From assembly GCF_003336245.1 (NCBI RefSeq), contig NZ_QPHM01000004.1:1-64000 (forward strand): DNA of 64,000 nucleotides. The letters run 5' to 3'. Under the pieces are notes generated by a model that was not told the DNA's origin, did not search any database, and saw only the letters and a program-made list of their open reading frames with translations. Shown here piece by piece: positions 26,313-36,281 of this stretch. This DNA comes from Haloplanus salinus. Its GTDB lineage: Archaea; Halobacteriota; Halobacteria; Halobacteriales; Haloferacaceae. Numbering within the stretch: the first letter of the stretch is position 1; the number at the start of each line of letters is the position of its first letter. The position numbers and the translations under genes were made by a program.

Positions 26313-28946
26313 TTAGTCCCTGAGGATCTGACGGAACGTCTCGTCCCCAGTGATGTCCGCAAGTTCGGATGCTACGTCCATCATTTCTCCTGTGACCTCC
26401 AGTTCACGGCTCTCTTCCCTGGGTTTGGTCTCCTCATCAGCAGCGTATCGGAGGAGCTGTACCCGTTCGAGAGCAGAGAGTTCGTCAGGGGCTTTCGCTT
26501 GGAGGTAAGCCATCCGCTGCTCATCGTGCCACCGTAATAACGTGAAGCCATCTGTGGTGTCGAAAAACGCCCGTTCCTGGAGGTCCTTTGGGCTGACTCC
26601 AGTTCCCCGACACAAACGGTTCACATCGTTAAACGTGGGCTCTCCCATCGACAAGAGGCTCAGGTAGATTTCGTCGGGGGAGACACCATCATCACCAGCG
26701 ATGATGTCGTACATCCCGGCGACAACGTCAGTCGCGGACATAACGGATCCCTCACGATGGACCTTGCCGTGGTGTTTGGAATATTCTCGGAAACACCGTC
26801 CGAGTTTGACGACGCTGATATCGCCTTCGGAGATGGTTTGTCCCTCCTGAATCTCCTCCTCCGTTCGCTGCGCGGTCCTGTACATCTGTCGTCGAAGCGC
26901 AGCCCAGCTGATCGGGTCGCGATCCGTCATCGGTCGTGCGACCACGATCACGCTGAAGGAGAGTTCGTCGCCCATTACGAACTCGCTGAGATTGGCCGAG
27001 ATCGGATACGTCGCAGTCACGTCAAATCCTTCGTCGCACAGAGACTCGAGGAGCGCCCCCCAGGACTCGATTCCACTGTGCCGATACGTGAACGTGAGTA
27101 CGCCGTCGTCCTTCAGCACGTCCCGCATCCGGGAGAACGATTGCTTGAGCTCCCTCTCGAAGGTAGCTCCGTCCTTGTCGATAGCCGGGTTCGCGACGAT
27201 GCTCTCTTCGCGAGGCGTCGTTTCGGGGGTAAAGCAGGAGTATTCATCCGAGAGAAGCAGCCGTTGCCAGACGTAGAAGAAGTCTGAGACCTCCGAATAG
27301 ACGACGTTGTCGTAGTACGGGGGATCAGTGATGATGGCGTCATACTCCGATTCAAGCTCAACGTCCCGGACATCGCCCTGGTGGAGTGTGTATTCGCCAC
27401 CGACCGGGTTCTCAAACGAATCCGTCTGTTTGAGTTCTCCATCTTCGAGGTACCGCTCCGTGGGCTGATGGGCGAACTCGACGCCGTTGACGATTTTCTC
27501 CCACGTATTCTTGAACGTGCCTCGCCCAGCTCTCGTTCCCCAGACGTTGTTTTCCGCATATTCGACCTGGGGTTGGTAGGAGTTCTGTCTAAAGATCCCC
27601 TCTATTTTCGTCCCGGAGATATTGTAGAGGGCGAAGTTATTCTGGAACATCAGAGAGTCGCTGAAAGCGAGGAGGAGATACTCCTTGACGGTCTGGTCTT
27701 CGACGTCATCGATGGCAGAGAGCAGTGTCGAAAGACAGTAGAGCTGGCGATCGTTGAACATGTCCGACCACGTCTCGTAGCCGTGGCGGAAGACATCGTT
27801 TCCATTGATGCCGGACGCTGCCGTGATCGCACCTTCAGGGATTTCACTCTGAGGGATATACGCATCTAACTCCTCTGCAGAGTGCCACGCCTCGCTAGCA
27901 TGATCGAACTGAGTACGATCTTTGTCAGTTGCCGCAGTGAAGCCCTTGAACGTCGCTCGATCCTTGCCTTCGTCCTCACACTCCGTACAGTAGTACTCGA
28001 TCGCGTAGAGATCCTCGGCGTACGACTGCCCGTCGGCAATCGCATCGACGATTGGATACTGCAGACCGCACGACGGGCATCCGTAGTTACCGCCTCGAGA
28101 GACTGGACCGTTCGCCGGGATGTACTCGTAGCCACACTCCGTACAAACGGACTCGGTTTGGTAGTCGTCAGTCAGAAAGACGGATTCACAGTCCGGGCAG
28201 TAGACGTTGTATTTGTCATCGTCCTCGTAGCGACCGTTCGCGACGCGGTAATCTTTGAACAGTGGAACCGTCTCGCCACAGGAAGTGCAGTCTAGCTTCC
28301 GTACCCAGAGCGCATACACGACGTCAGCAACGTGGTTCTCGTCGTGAGGACAGGTAGTCTCATAGTGAGACTGGAGTTCGTCTGCGACGGTCGCTCGGAC
28401 ATCGTCGAAGGCCTGTTGCAGCTCGTCGGCATCGACCTCGTGAGCTTCAAGGCTCTTTTTTGAGATGAACCACGCGACAGGATTCAAGTCGACACCGGTT
28501 ACGGCTGCCCCGAATCGGATGGCCTCCATGAGGCTCGTCCCACCGCCCATGAACGGGTCAAGGACGGTCTTCCCGTCAACGCGAACGTCTTTCGGATACA
28601 GCTCCCAGAGCGCGTCGGGCTCGGTGAGACTGACCGACTCGATGAGTTGAGCGAGATCCTCGGTGGTGGTGTTTTCTGTATCGCCGTCGCCGAAATCGGA
28701 AAGGTTCAGATTTTCCTGGTCTGCACTATGGATTTCGACAGCGCTAGGATCGTCGACTAACGAGTACAGCGAGATCGCCCTGAACACGCTCCCGAGCCGT
28801 CTAGCCCACCATTTGTGCATCGTGGACAGCGGTCGGTAGTACATCTTAGCGCGGCCCTCACGGTCAGCGAGGTCGTTCACCTGCTCGATGGGGAACCCCC
28901 GCTCGATAGGGAGCGTATCCCGCGAGTTCGCGTCCGGGTCAGACAT
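26313..28946 (-). CDS. DUF1156 adenine-specific DNA methylase B (COG1743, zinc-ribbon type)
   Basis: 877 residues. The DUF1156 head is LPIERGFPIE (12-21) and MHKWWARR (43-50). SAM-binding DPFMGGGT is at 130-137. About 130 residues with repeated zinc-binding cysteines lie between 199 and 323 (CTSC, CPDC, CTEC, CPSC). The catalytic TDPPYYDN is at 540-547. The long zinc insertion between the SAM motif and DPPY is characteristic of this class. COG1743 enzymes are predicted N6-adenine methylases of defence islands and pair with DUF499 ATPases. The DUF499 gene is 39 bp upstream on the same strand. It is clearly diverged from methylases A and C, which resemble each other more, so its target may differ. 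Confidence 0.88.
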   Translation of the reverse strand: MSDPDANSRDTLPIERGFPIEQVNDLADREGRAKMYYRPLSTMHKWWARRLGSVFRAISLYSLVDDPSAVEIHSADQENLNLSDFGDGDTENTTTEDLAQLIESVSLTEPDALWELYPKDVRVDGKTVLDPFMGGGTSLMEAIRFGAAVTGVDLNPVAWFISKKSLEAHEVDADELQQAFDDVRATVADELQSHYETTCPHDENHVADVVYALWVRKLDCTSCGETVPLFKDYRVANGRYEDDDKYNVYCPDCESVFLTDDYQTESVCTECGYEYIPANGPVSRGGNYGCPSCGLQYPIVDAIADGQSYAEDLYAIEYYCTECEDEGKDRATFKGFTAATDKDRTQFDHASEAWHSAEELDAYIPQSEIPEGAITAASGINGNDVFRHGYETWSDMFNDRQLYCLSTLLSAIDDVEDQTVKEYLLLAFSDSLMFQNNFALYNISGTKIEGIFRQNSYQPQVEYAENNVWGTRAGRGTFKNTWEKIVNGVEFAHQPTERYLEDGELKQTDSFENPVGGEYTLHQGDVRDVELESEYDAIITDPPYYDNVVYSEVSDFFYVWQRLLLSDEYSCFTPETTPREESIVANPAIDKDGATFERELKQSFSRMRDVLKDDGVLTFTYRHSGIESWGALLESLCDEGFDVTATYPISANLSEFVMGDELSFSVIVVARPMTDRDPISWAALRRQMYRTAQRTEEEIQEGQTISEGDISVVKLGRCFREYSKHHGKVHREGSVMSATDVVAGMYDIIAGDDGVSPDEIYLSLLSMGEPTFNDVNRLCRGTGVSPKDLQERAFFDTTDGFTLLRWHDEQRMAYLQAKAPDELSALERVQLLRYAADEETKPREESRELEVTGEMMDVASELADITGDETFRQILRD

Positions 28947-28985
28947 AGTAGCTGGTGGTTCCGTCTTCGTATTTGAAGCTGCGCG

Positions 28986-31900
28986 TCATTCGAACTGGAT
29001 GGTGATGTCGATGCTTGTGGCAGACTCAGGGATGTTCTCCAGAATGTCGGCGACGATCTCGTGAGATTGTCCGAGTTCGAGTTGCAGATCCGTATGGGCC
29101 TGCTGGAACTCAGCGACCCCTTGGAGACCGCCAGGCACTGCGCCCTCACCATCGGTATTGAATGAAATCGATCCGTACGAGACGGAGCCAGATTCGTGTG
29201 ATTCGTTCCACTCCTGGCGCATCTCTGCCGGGCTGTCGCCTTGGTATTCGAAAGTCCAGCCCTCCTCCGGCGGGATGCGGAACCCAGCGCCGGGGAACCA
29301 GTCTGCAGGATCCTCTGAGCCAGTCGCGCCGACAACGTAGTGTGGGTCCTCCTTTCCGAGGTTTGCGAGCAGGAAGTGTTTGACCGCCGCCTCGGGCTGT
29401 CCCGCAGCGCATTCACTCTGAATCGACTGTACCTGGAAGGTGGCTTCCTCATCGAGGTCGCCAATATAGTTCAGAATCCGGTCGCCGATGTCCTCGGGAA
29501 CCATCGGCGCGAGGACGACGGACGTGGGGTCACGATCACCGAGGGTACTGACGTAGTCGCCTCCAGTTTTGAGCTTGTATCCATCCGCCAGGAGCGCACT
29601 TACTGCGCTTCGGAATGCGGACTCGGTATCGTCTTGCGGGAGGTAGACCTCAGCGTCATTCCGGATGGTCGTAAGAACCTGACTGGTGTCGGCTTCGCCG
29701 GCGGCATCAACCGTCTCCTCGATACGGTCACGAATCTCGTTTGCTCCGAGCGTCTCAGCGTCCGAGACGTCTCGGAGCGTCGCGTCAGAGCGAACTTTGT
29801 CGAGGATTTCACTGCCGCTGACGAGGACGTAGTGATCCTCGTTTGCCAGCCGCCCGGCAGCCATCTTGACGGCGTCTTCCGGGTCTTGGTCGTGAATCCA
29901 CACGTCGGTCCGCTGGCGAAGATCGAGTTCGAACGATCCCAGGTCGACTTCCTTCGTTCCGGCGCCGAAGCGCCCCCGAAGTTCGGATTCGACCTCCTCA
30001 GTCGACCACTTCTCGACGTCGCTCTCCAGAACGAGCACCGTGTCCTGATTCAGCCCGCGAAGTTCGTCCTTGAACCCGCTACCATCGTGGGCGAGGATCG
30101 GCTTGTCTCCGAGTCCGTCTTCGACGGCGTTGACGACTGCCTGCGCGCTCCCCGGAATGGGATACGTCGGGTCCATCAAGAACTGCTCGTAGATGTCGTC
30201 GATGGTCGTTTCGGAGCGGTTGTCGAGGCGATCGCGGACGATGTCCCAGACGTGACGCTGGAGATCGAAGGGATCCGCCTCCGCTGCTGCGGCGATGTTG
30301 CTGGCGTTCAGGACGGGTTCGGTGGCGACGAAGTTCTCCAGCGACATCTCGGCCGCGTAGTCGAACTCGTTGAGGAGGTCGTCGCCGTCGATGATTTCCC
30401 CGTAGGCGCTCTCCAAGCGTTCGAGGAGATCGTCTTCGTACTCATCGTGGAGCTTTGCAATCTCCTCGCGAATCTCCTCTGCAAGGTTCTCGTCCGCCTT
30501 GCGGATCTCTGCGCCGATGACCTCCTTGGCCTTCCCCAGGAACTTCTCCTGCTGCGAGGTGGGCGAGATGGTCTTGCCGTTCTTGGGCTGGACGAACACC
30601 AGCGTGTTCCGCCATTGTCGACCGGCAGGCTGATTCTTGATGATCTCACCAACGCTGTCAGCATCCCAGGGACCGTTTTTCACGACGGTTTTGATGTTCT
30701 GGCTATCGGGGACGTTCTCGAGTTCGCTGTCGACGTTGAAGCCGACCGCGTGTGCACCCGAGCCGAATAGCGTTTCGACGGTGTCACCAACGAGCTCGAT
30801 CGCGTCTTCATCGTCGACGTCTCGAGCGGCGTTCTTTACGAGCGAGCGCGGGTTCTCATCCTCACGGATGACGTAGCGGTCGTCGGAGCGCCAGAGGTGG
30901 TAGACTTCGCCTTGGAGACGTTCGAGGTCGACGATGATGTCGTTGATGCGGTCGCCGGCGTGGTAGGTTCCGATAACGATGTCGGAGGTGGTCGCGCCCT
31001 CAGCGAGCCCCGGCGTGAGCGAGTAGATGAGAACAGTGCTGAGGATGGGTCGGCCGTAGGTGATATCGGCGTCGGCGAGACGTTCTCGGATGTCGTCGTA
31101 ACACCGGTCCGGGCGGGAGTGTTCGACGTTGATGCGGGTGAGTTCGTCGTTGTACTCGACGGCGTCGACCTCGCCGTGCGTGAGAAGGTCAGTATCCTGG
31201 TACTGATCGACGAGTACCTTTGCGAAGAGATACAGCATCCCCCGAGTCGCCCCCGACTCGGTCTCCGCGAAGTAGCGGGTTTTCAGCGAGTCGATGAGGA
31301 TCGGGTGGAACGGGTAGGTGTCGTACATCTCTTCGCGGAGCCCATCTGGAAGGTCGACGTAATCAGTGTCCGCGTAGGCTTCGATGTACTGGTCGACGAG
31401 CGTGCGCATCGCCGAGCGGTCGTGGATAGAGTCGACGAGACGGTGACGGAGAACGTCCCGAATGTCGACCTGGTTGGACATATTGACCTGAACGCGCTCG
31501 GGCTCGCGGGACAGGATATCGTGGACGTCAGATCCCTCACGAAGCACGGAGACGAATGCGAACAATTCCGTGTTGGGACGGGATGTCGTCTCGAAGAGCG
31601 CTTGCAGGAACCCGCGGTTCGCGTCTTTCCGGCGACCGCTGAGCGAGCCGAACCAGTCCTCGAGTTCGTCCATGAAGAACGCGACGGTACGGTCGCCGAC
31701 CGCGTCCTGGATGACGTCGATGCTCGGGTAGCCACCCTCCTCATCGTACTCTTCCTCATCCGGTTCGTAATCCAGCTGTTCGAACAGCGGCTCCCAGAGG
31801 TACTCGTACTGCTCCTTCTGGAGGGAGACTACGACCGGGAGCGCGTCGTCAGGGAGCGCTTCTCCAAGCCCTTCGATACGGCCATCAGCCCAGTCGCCCA

Positions 31901-32222
31901 CCACGTCGGGCGAGTTGAAGCAGTGATACAGCGCGACCATCTGGTGGGACTTCCCGGTCCCGTACGGCCCATACATCTCGTGGAGGCGGTTGTTGTCCTC
32001 GCCCCGACGAGTGTCTCGGAGCCGTTTCAGGGAGTCCTCCAGCCCACCGGTCAGCAGCGTCCGGTTGAAGAATCGCTCTGCGTCGGATTCCAGCGTATCG
32101 GCCTCGCTGTCGACATCATAGAGGCGGATCTGGCCCTTGATGAGACTATCCCCCTCAGTGAGCTCCGGACTGAGCGTCAGCACGTCGTCAATCGTGGTAT
32201 CGAGAGTTCCTTCTGTGCTCAT
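28986..32222 (-). CDS. DUF499 AAA ATPase (COG1483) of methylase-linked defence system
   Basis: 1078 residues. Walker A GPYGTGKSH is at 85-93 and Walker B FFMDELED at 182-189. The wording MYGPYGTGKSHQMVALYH is diagnostic of DUF499. The central and C-terminal two thirds are helical regions with winged-helix-like segments, without a nuclease motif that I can see. Members form large ATPases associated with COG1743 methylases and SNF2 helicases; biochemical function is not established. Here a single DUF499 gene serves two intact methylases, one on each side (methylase C upstream, methylase B downstream). A separate TATA element lies upstream, so it can be transcribed independently of methylase C. 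Confidence 0.85.
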   Translation of the reverse strand: MSTEGTLDTTIDDVLTLSPELTEGDSLIKGQIRLYDVDSEADTLESDAERFFNRTLLTGGLEDSLKRLRDTRRGEDNNRLHEMYGPYGTGKSHQMVALYHCFNSPDVVGDWADGRIEGLGEALPDDALPVVVSLQKEQYEYLWEPLFEQLDYEPDEEEYDEEGGYPSIDVIQDAVGDRTVAFFMDELEDWFGSLSGRRKDANRGFLQALFETTSRPNTELFAFVSVLREGSDVHDILSREPERVQVNMSNQVDIRDVLRHRLVDSIHDRSAMRTLVDQYIEAYADTDYVDLPDGLREEMYDTYPFHPILIDSLKTRYFAETESGATRGMLYLFAKVLVDQYQDTDLLTHGEVDAVEYNDELTRINVEHSRPDRCYDDIRERLADADITYGRPILSTVLIYSLTPGLAEGATTSDIVIGTYHAGDRINDIIVDLERLQGEVYHLWRSDDRYVIREDENPRSLVKNAARDVDDEDAIELVGDTVETLFGSGAHAVGFNVDSELENVPDSQNIKTVVKNGPWDADSVGEIIKNQPAGRQWRNTLVFVQPKNGKTISPTSQQEKFLGKAKEVIGAEIRKADENLAEEIREEIAKLHDEYEDDLLERLESAYGEIIDGDDLLNEFDYAAEMSLENFVATEPVLNASNIAAAAEADPFDLQRHVWDIVRDRLDNRSETTIDDIYEQFLMDPTYPIPGSAQAVVNAVEDGLGDKPILAHDGSGFKDELRGLNQDTVLVLESDVEKWSTEEVESELRGRFGAGTKEVDLGSFELDLRQRTDVWIHDQDPEDAVKMAAGRLANEDHYVLVSGSEILDKVRSDATLRDVSDAETLGANEIRDRIEETVDAAGEADTSQVLTTIRNDAEVYLPQDDTESAFRSAVSALLADGYKLKTGGDYVSTLGDRDPTSVVLAPMVPEDIGDRILNYIGDLDEEATFQVQSIQSECAAGQPEAAVKHFLLANLGKEDPHYVVGATGSEDPADWFPGAGFRIPPEEGWTFEYQGDSPAEMRQEWNESHESGSVSYGSISFNTDGEGAVPGGLQGVAEFQQAHTDLQLELGQSHEIVADILENIPESATSIDITIQFE

Positions 32223-32250
32223 GTATACCCGACACGATGGCCGACCATCT

Positions 32251-32257
32251 TATTAAA
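32251..32257 (-). promoter_or_regulatory. TATA element for the DUF499 gene
   Basis: On the minus strand the sequence reads TTTAATA, ending 29 bp upstream of the DUF499 ATG at 32222. This suits a leaderless or near-leaderless archaeal transcript. The 200-bp gap to methylase C otherwise contains no open frame that I can support. Confidence 0.5.
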
Positions 32258-32422
32258 GTATGTATCGTAAGTTCCTCTCAGGTTCTATTATTTCTGTTTA
32301 GGTAGTTCGAAATTGGCTTTTAGATTATTAAACACAAGGTAATGTGTTTTACTTCACTGCGGGTGGGTGTTGGAACTCGAACTAGTGACTCAGCCGGCGA
32401 AGAAAGGAACTCTACTAAAGGT

Positions 32423-35080
32423 CTACTCGTCGGTGAATTCGTCCCAATTGGTGTTGTGGACACCAAGCATATTCAGATATGTCTCGTCTCCCGTCGCCTC
32501 GGCGAGACCCTCACAGAGTTCCTGAAGATCGTCGGAATTCCAGCGCTCTAAGTACTCCTTGATCAATTTGTCCTCTTCATAGCGGTAACGCAGGAAGTGA
32601 GCTTTGTCTAAGACAGTCAGATCACCATTCTCGCCGGTGACCTTATCTTGGACGTAGGCCTGACGCTTTTGATCCCTCCAGTCACCGATGATGAAGTCGT
32701 TACCCTCCATCCGGAAGAGGGCCTTCTCACGCATTTCCTCCTCAGAAGCTTCACTCCGCCGGAGGAGTTTGTTGAAGTCATCATAACGGGGGGAGAGATT
32801 CCTTTGGAGTGCCAGGAAGATATCTTGCTCACCAAGTGCGTTGTCCTGGATAATACCATAGATCTCCTGGACTGCTTCCTTGGCAGTCATAATTTCGCCG
32901 CCACGGCGAACCTCACCGTGGTGCTTCGAATATTCAGAGAAACAGGCACCCATTTCGACCACACCGATATCTCCTTCCGAAAGGTCTCGATGCTCTTGGA
33001 GGCTTTCCTGGATCTCCTCAAGTCTATTCATAATGTCAATCCTGAGACGCCGCCAGGAAATTGGTTGGCGATCCTCAGTCGGACGGGCGACGATGGCGAT
33101 ATCGAACGCGACAGCTTCTCCGCTGATGAACTTGGTTAAGTCAGAGTTGATCGGGTATGTCGCCGTCACTTCAAAGTCATTGTCACACAGTGATTCGAGG
33201 AGTTCGCCCCAAGACTCCTCATCGCTATGGTGATACGTGAATGCGAGCGTTCCGTCGCTCTTGAGGGCTTTGTTGATGACAGCCAGTGCTTCCCCCATTT
33301 CATGCTCGAAGTCCTCTGCTGTCTTTCCTAAATATGGATTTGTTACTATCGACTCTGCTCGTGGCGTTTTCTCTTGATCAAAGCCAGGATATTTGTCTTC
33401 TAGTAGTATCTTCTGCCAGACGTAGAAGTAGTCCGCTACCTCAGAGTAGATAATGTTGTCATAGTACGGCGGGTCAGTAATTACGGCATCGTACTCATTG
33501 GTCGCATCGATGAGTCGCATATCGCCTTGGTAGACTTCGGACCCTTTTCCGATTGGTTGGGCGAATTCCGATGTCTCTTTGGTCTCCCCATCTTCGACAT
33601 ACCGTTCCGTTGGTGCATTCGCGTATTCGACCCCGCGAATGACCATATCCCACATATTACGGAACGTGCCTCGTCCGTACTCGGCTCCCCAGAGATTACC
33701 TTCGATTAGATCGTTCTGAGGAGGGAAGGCCTTCATCCGGTGAAGTGCAGACTCAATCTTGTTAGCTGTATAATTATACATTGTCAGAAGATTGTAAAAC
33801 ATAATAGAGTCGGAAAGAGCCAGCAATAGATAGTCACCTGCCTCCCCGTCAATCTGGTCGATAGCCTTCATCATTTTTGCCAGATTGAGTAATTGTCTCT
33901 CGTTGAACATATCTGTCCACTCTTCCAACCCATGGTCAGAAAGAGGGTTTCTTTCGGAGGTCATATGCCCACCAGGGATTTTCTCATCGGGGACATATTT
34001 GTGGAGATCAGTCCGAGTTCTCCACTCTTGTTTCGCCTTCTCGACAAGTTTCTTATCTTCGGGGTCGGGTCGTTTGTAGCCTTTATACGAACTCTTCTCC
34101 AGGCCTTGCTGGTCGCATTCTTCGCAGTAATACTCGACAGCGTAAAGTCGCTGTCCGGGTTGTCCCTGGTCGGCTATGCCATTCGTTATAGATTCTTTCT
34201 GCCCACATTCCGGACAGTTATAGTATCCACCATTGGTCACCTGCCCATCTTCGGGTACAAACTTATGATCGCACTCATGACATTTGCTCTCCTCATGCCA
34301 GTCATCAGTGAGCGTTACCGTTCCGCAGTCCGGACAGAGAACGTAGTATTTTCCATCGTCTTCGAATCGTCCAGAGGCTACTCTGTAATCCTTAAGTAGG
34401 GGAATGGTATGTCCGCATGCCACACAATCGAGTTCCTTCACCCAGAAATTGTACATCACATCCGCGTCGTGATTGCCATTCGGACAAGGTGTGCGGTAGT
34501 ACTGACGAATCTCTTCAGCTACGTCCTCCTTCAACTGTTCATAGGCTTGTTGTAGCTCGTCAACGTCAGCCTCGCCCGCCTCCAGCTGCTTCTTTGTGAC
34601 AAACCAGGCGACTGGATTCAAATCATTTCCACGTGTTTCAACTCCAAAGCGTGATGCTTCGACAAGTGAAGTCCCACCACCCATGAATGGGTCGAGGATT
34701 TTCTTGTTCTTGATGCGGATATCCTTTGGGTAGAACTTCCATAGCGATTCGGGATCATCCATCGAGACCTCACCAATAGCGTCGATGAGGTCCTCTTTGC
34801 TCAGTCCATTACTACCCAAGGTCTGGTTTTCGCCAGGCTCGTATACCTCAACGTCGTTAGGAGTTGTACTTTCGTCAAGAAGCGAATATAGTGTAATTGC
34901 ACGGAAGAGACAGCCAGGTCTTCGTGCCCACCACTTGTGCATAGTATATACTGGTCGGTACCACTGCTTTGCGCGCCCCTCTTTCTGAGCAATCTCGTTT
35001 ACTCGCTCAATCGGGAAGCCACGCTCAATAGGAAGCTCAGGACGACCCTCCGACCGCTTAGATTGTTCCTGCTCAGACAT
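32423..35080 (-). CDS. DUF1156 adenine-specific DNA methylase C (COG1743, zinc-ribbon type)
   Basis: 885 residues with the same architecture as the other two: LPIERGFPIE (16-25), MHKWWARR (47-54), DPFMGGGT (130-137), cysteine pairs of the zinc region from 199 to 322 (CVAC, CPDC, CHEC, CPEC, CEEC), and TDPPYYDN (535-542). It is the nearest relative of the disrupted methylase A: the two align almost without gaps from the N-terminus to the insertion point and again through the C-terminal domain. Its base composition is intermediate between the AT-rich A copy and the GC-rich B copy, so the three do not share one recent origin by local duplication. It is the first gene of the minus-strand cluster and diverges from the unknown gene at 35182. 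Confidence 0.88.
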   Translation of the reverse strand: MSEQEQSKRSEGRPELPIERGFPIERVNEIAQKEGRAKQWYRPVYTMHKWWARRPGCLFRAITLYSLLDESTTPNDVEVYEPGENQTLGSNGLSKEDLIDAIGEVSMDDPESLWKFYPKDIRIKNKKILDPFMGGGTSLVEASRFGVETRGNDLNPVAWFVTKKQLEAGEADVDELQQAYEQLKEDVAEEIRQYYRTPCPNGNHDADVMYNFWVKELDCVACGHTIPLLKDYRVASGRFEDDGKYYVLCPDCGTVTLTDDWHEESKCHECDHKFVPEDGQVTNGGYYNCPECGQKESITNGIADQGQPGQRLYAVEYYCEECDQQGLEKSSYKGYKRPDPEDKKLVEKAKQEWRTRTDLHKYVPDEKIPGGHMTSERNPLSDHGLEEWTDMFNERQLLNLAKMMKAIDQIDGEAGDYLLLALSDSIMFYNLLTMYNYTANKIESALHRMKAFPPQNDLIEGNLWGAEYGRGTFRNMWDMVIRGVEYANAPTERYVEDGETKETSEFAQPIGKGSEVYQGDMRLIDATNEYDAVITDPPYYDNIIYSEVADYFYVWQKILLEDKYPGFDQEKTPRAESIVTNPYLGKTAEDFEHEMGEALAVINKALKSDGTLAFTYHHSDEESWGELLESLCDNDFEVTATYPINSDLTKFISGEAVAFDIAIVARPTEDRQPISWRRLRIDIMNRLEEIQESLQEHRDLSEGDIGVVEMGACFSEYSKHHGEVRRGGEIMTAKEAVQEIYGIIQDNALGEQDIFLALQRNLSPRYDDFNKLLRRSEASEEEMREKALFRMEGNDFIIGDWRDQKRQAYVQDKVTGENGDLTVLDKAHFLRYRYEEDKLIKEYLERWNSDDLQELCEGLAEATGDETYLNMLGVHNTNWDEFTDE

Positions 35081-35181
35081 GAGTCAGCCTTACGAAGGCT
35101 TTCCGCAGGAGCCATATAAAAATACGTAACTGCCGTCCCAGAGTTCCTCTCCGAAATACCTATTTCATCAACTGAGGACTA

Positions 35182-36126
35182 TTGCTCACGGACAGGTGTT
35201 CGCACTACGTGGATTTACCAATTGATCCGACGCAAAACGACGCGTCACCACAAGAACTCATTCGAGATCTCCCCTCGCAGGCTGCCCGTCGTCGCGTCCT
35301 TCAAGCGGCTGATATCCCCATCGATGTCGACGACAGGAGTTTCGCCGACACACTCGACGAACTCTCCCAGATCGAACTCCGACGGGCGGCGTCACAGCTC
35401 CGCTTTGCAGGTGACCAGACAGTCTACTACTACAAGATCGACGGTCTGCGCCAGGTTTCACCGGACGGAGCGACTGGCCAAGTCGGTGACGTAGGTTCTC
35501 CAGGTGCGTATGGACCCGAAGTCCAGACAGCCATCAGAGACCACGACCGTATCTACGTTGTCTGCAACGTCCCCGACACTGGGTCACAGACCCAACTGAC
35601 GATCTCGAAGGAAACCCGACCGACGACGGTCGCGACGTTCAAACCGAGGACCCAGCTCCTCGCCGTTCGGGCTTCCGACGACGGTACCGCTGACGCAACC
35701 CTCCAGGCAGTGCTAAGTTATCTTGGCCTGGATGACGCAACCCGAATTTCGTTTCTCGACACCGGATTCCGTGGACGGTTCGAAGACGCCTGTGTTGATG
35801 GATATTCGACGCTTCGATTGAGGAATACGAACCCACGAGACACCTCGCGGGAGATCGAGGTCCGGTCAAAGGATCCAGAAGCTGGAAACGTAGCCGACGT
35901 TCGCACTGACGCGATCGTCGAGGACCTTCTCCGGCGTGGTGACACGGAACTCAACGCGGCAACGGGACTCGTCACCGTCCCGACTGACGTCCGCTCGATG
36001 GAACACGGAGAACCGCTGCATCCGCGAATAACAATTGGATTTCCGGATGGATGGGTGGCCTTCGAACAGTTTGTTCCTGAGCAGATCCTGATCGAGTTCG
36101 ACGATTTGGTGCGAGATTCGCTCTGA
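35182..36126 (+). CDS. Unknown acidic protein divergent from methylase C
   Basis: Up to 314 residues; the TTG at 35182 has a GAGG 7 bp upstream, while a GTG at codon 10 (35209) is an alternative start. No signal peptide, membrane helix or catalytic motif is evident. The middle reads as alternating beta strands (RIYVVCNV, TQLTISKE, TVATFKPRTQLLAVRAS), followed by a helical region with repeated Asp/Arg, suggesting a compact globular protein. It lies between the divergent methylase C and the convergent second McrC-like gene. It might be an accessory factor of either system, but nothing in the sequence decides. Confidence 0.6.
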   Translation: MLTDRCSHYVDLPIDPTQNDASPQELIRDLPSQAARRRVLQAADIPIDVDDRSFADTLDELSQIELRRAASQLRFAGDQTVYYYKIDGLRQVSPDGATGQVGDVGSPGAYGPEVQTAIRDHDRIYVVCNVPDTGSQTQLTISKETRPTTVATFKPRTQLLAVRASDDGTADATLQAVLSYLGLDDATRISFLDTGFRGRFEDACVDGYSTLRLRNTNPRDTSREIEVRSKDPEAGNVADVRTDAIVEDLLRRGDTELNAATGLVTVPTDVRSMEHGEPLHPRITIGFPDGWVAFEQFVPEQILIEFDDLVRDSL

Positions 36127-36281
36127 GAGCGATTCAAGATCAGATCCCTGCTACACACGATAGGACTCTAATTCAGTTTGAATTCCCTCAACAAAACTTG
36201 AGTCGGGAAGCTCATGAGATCCTCAGCTACACCTCCAAGCAAAAGCGAATCCGGTTCGAGAGCTCACCTCCCTCTGTGTTG

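Noticed and set aside
29340-32270. Two long plus-strand open frames (476 and 457 codons) opposite the DUF499 gene
   Set aside because: They lie antisense to a strongly supported gene, are rich in Val, Arg and Asp as expected for the complement of GC-rich haloarchaeal codons, and contain no domain.
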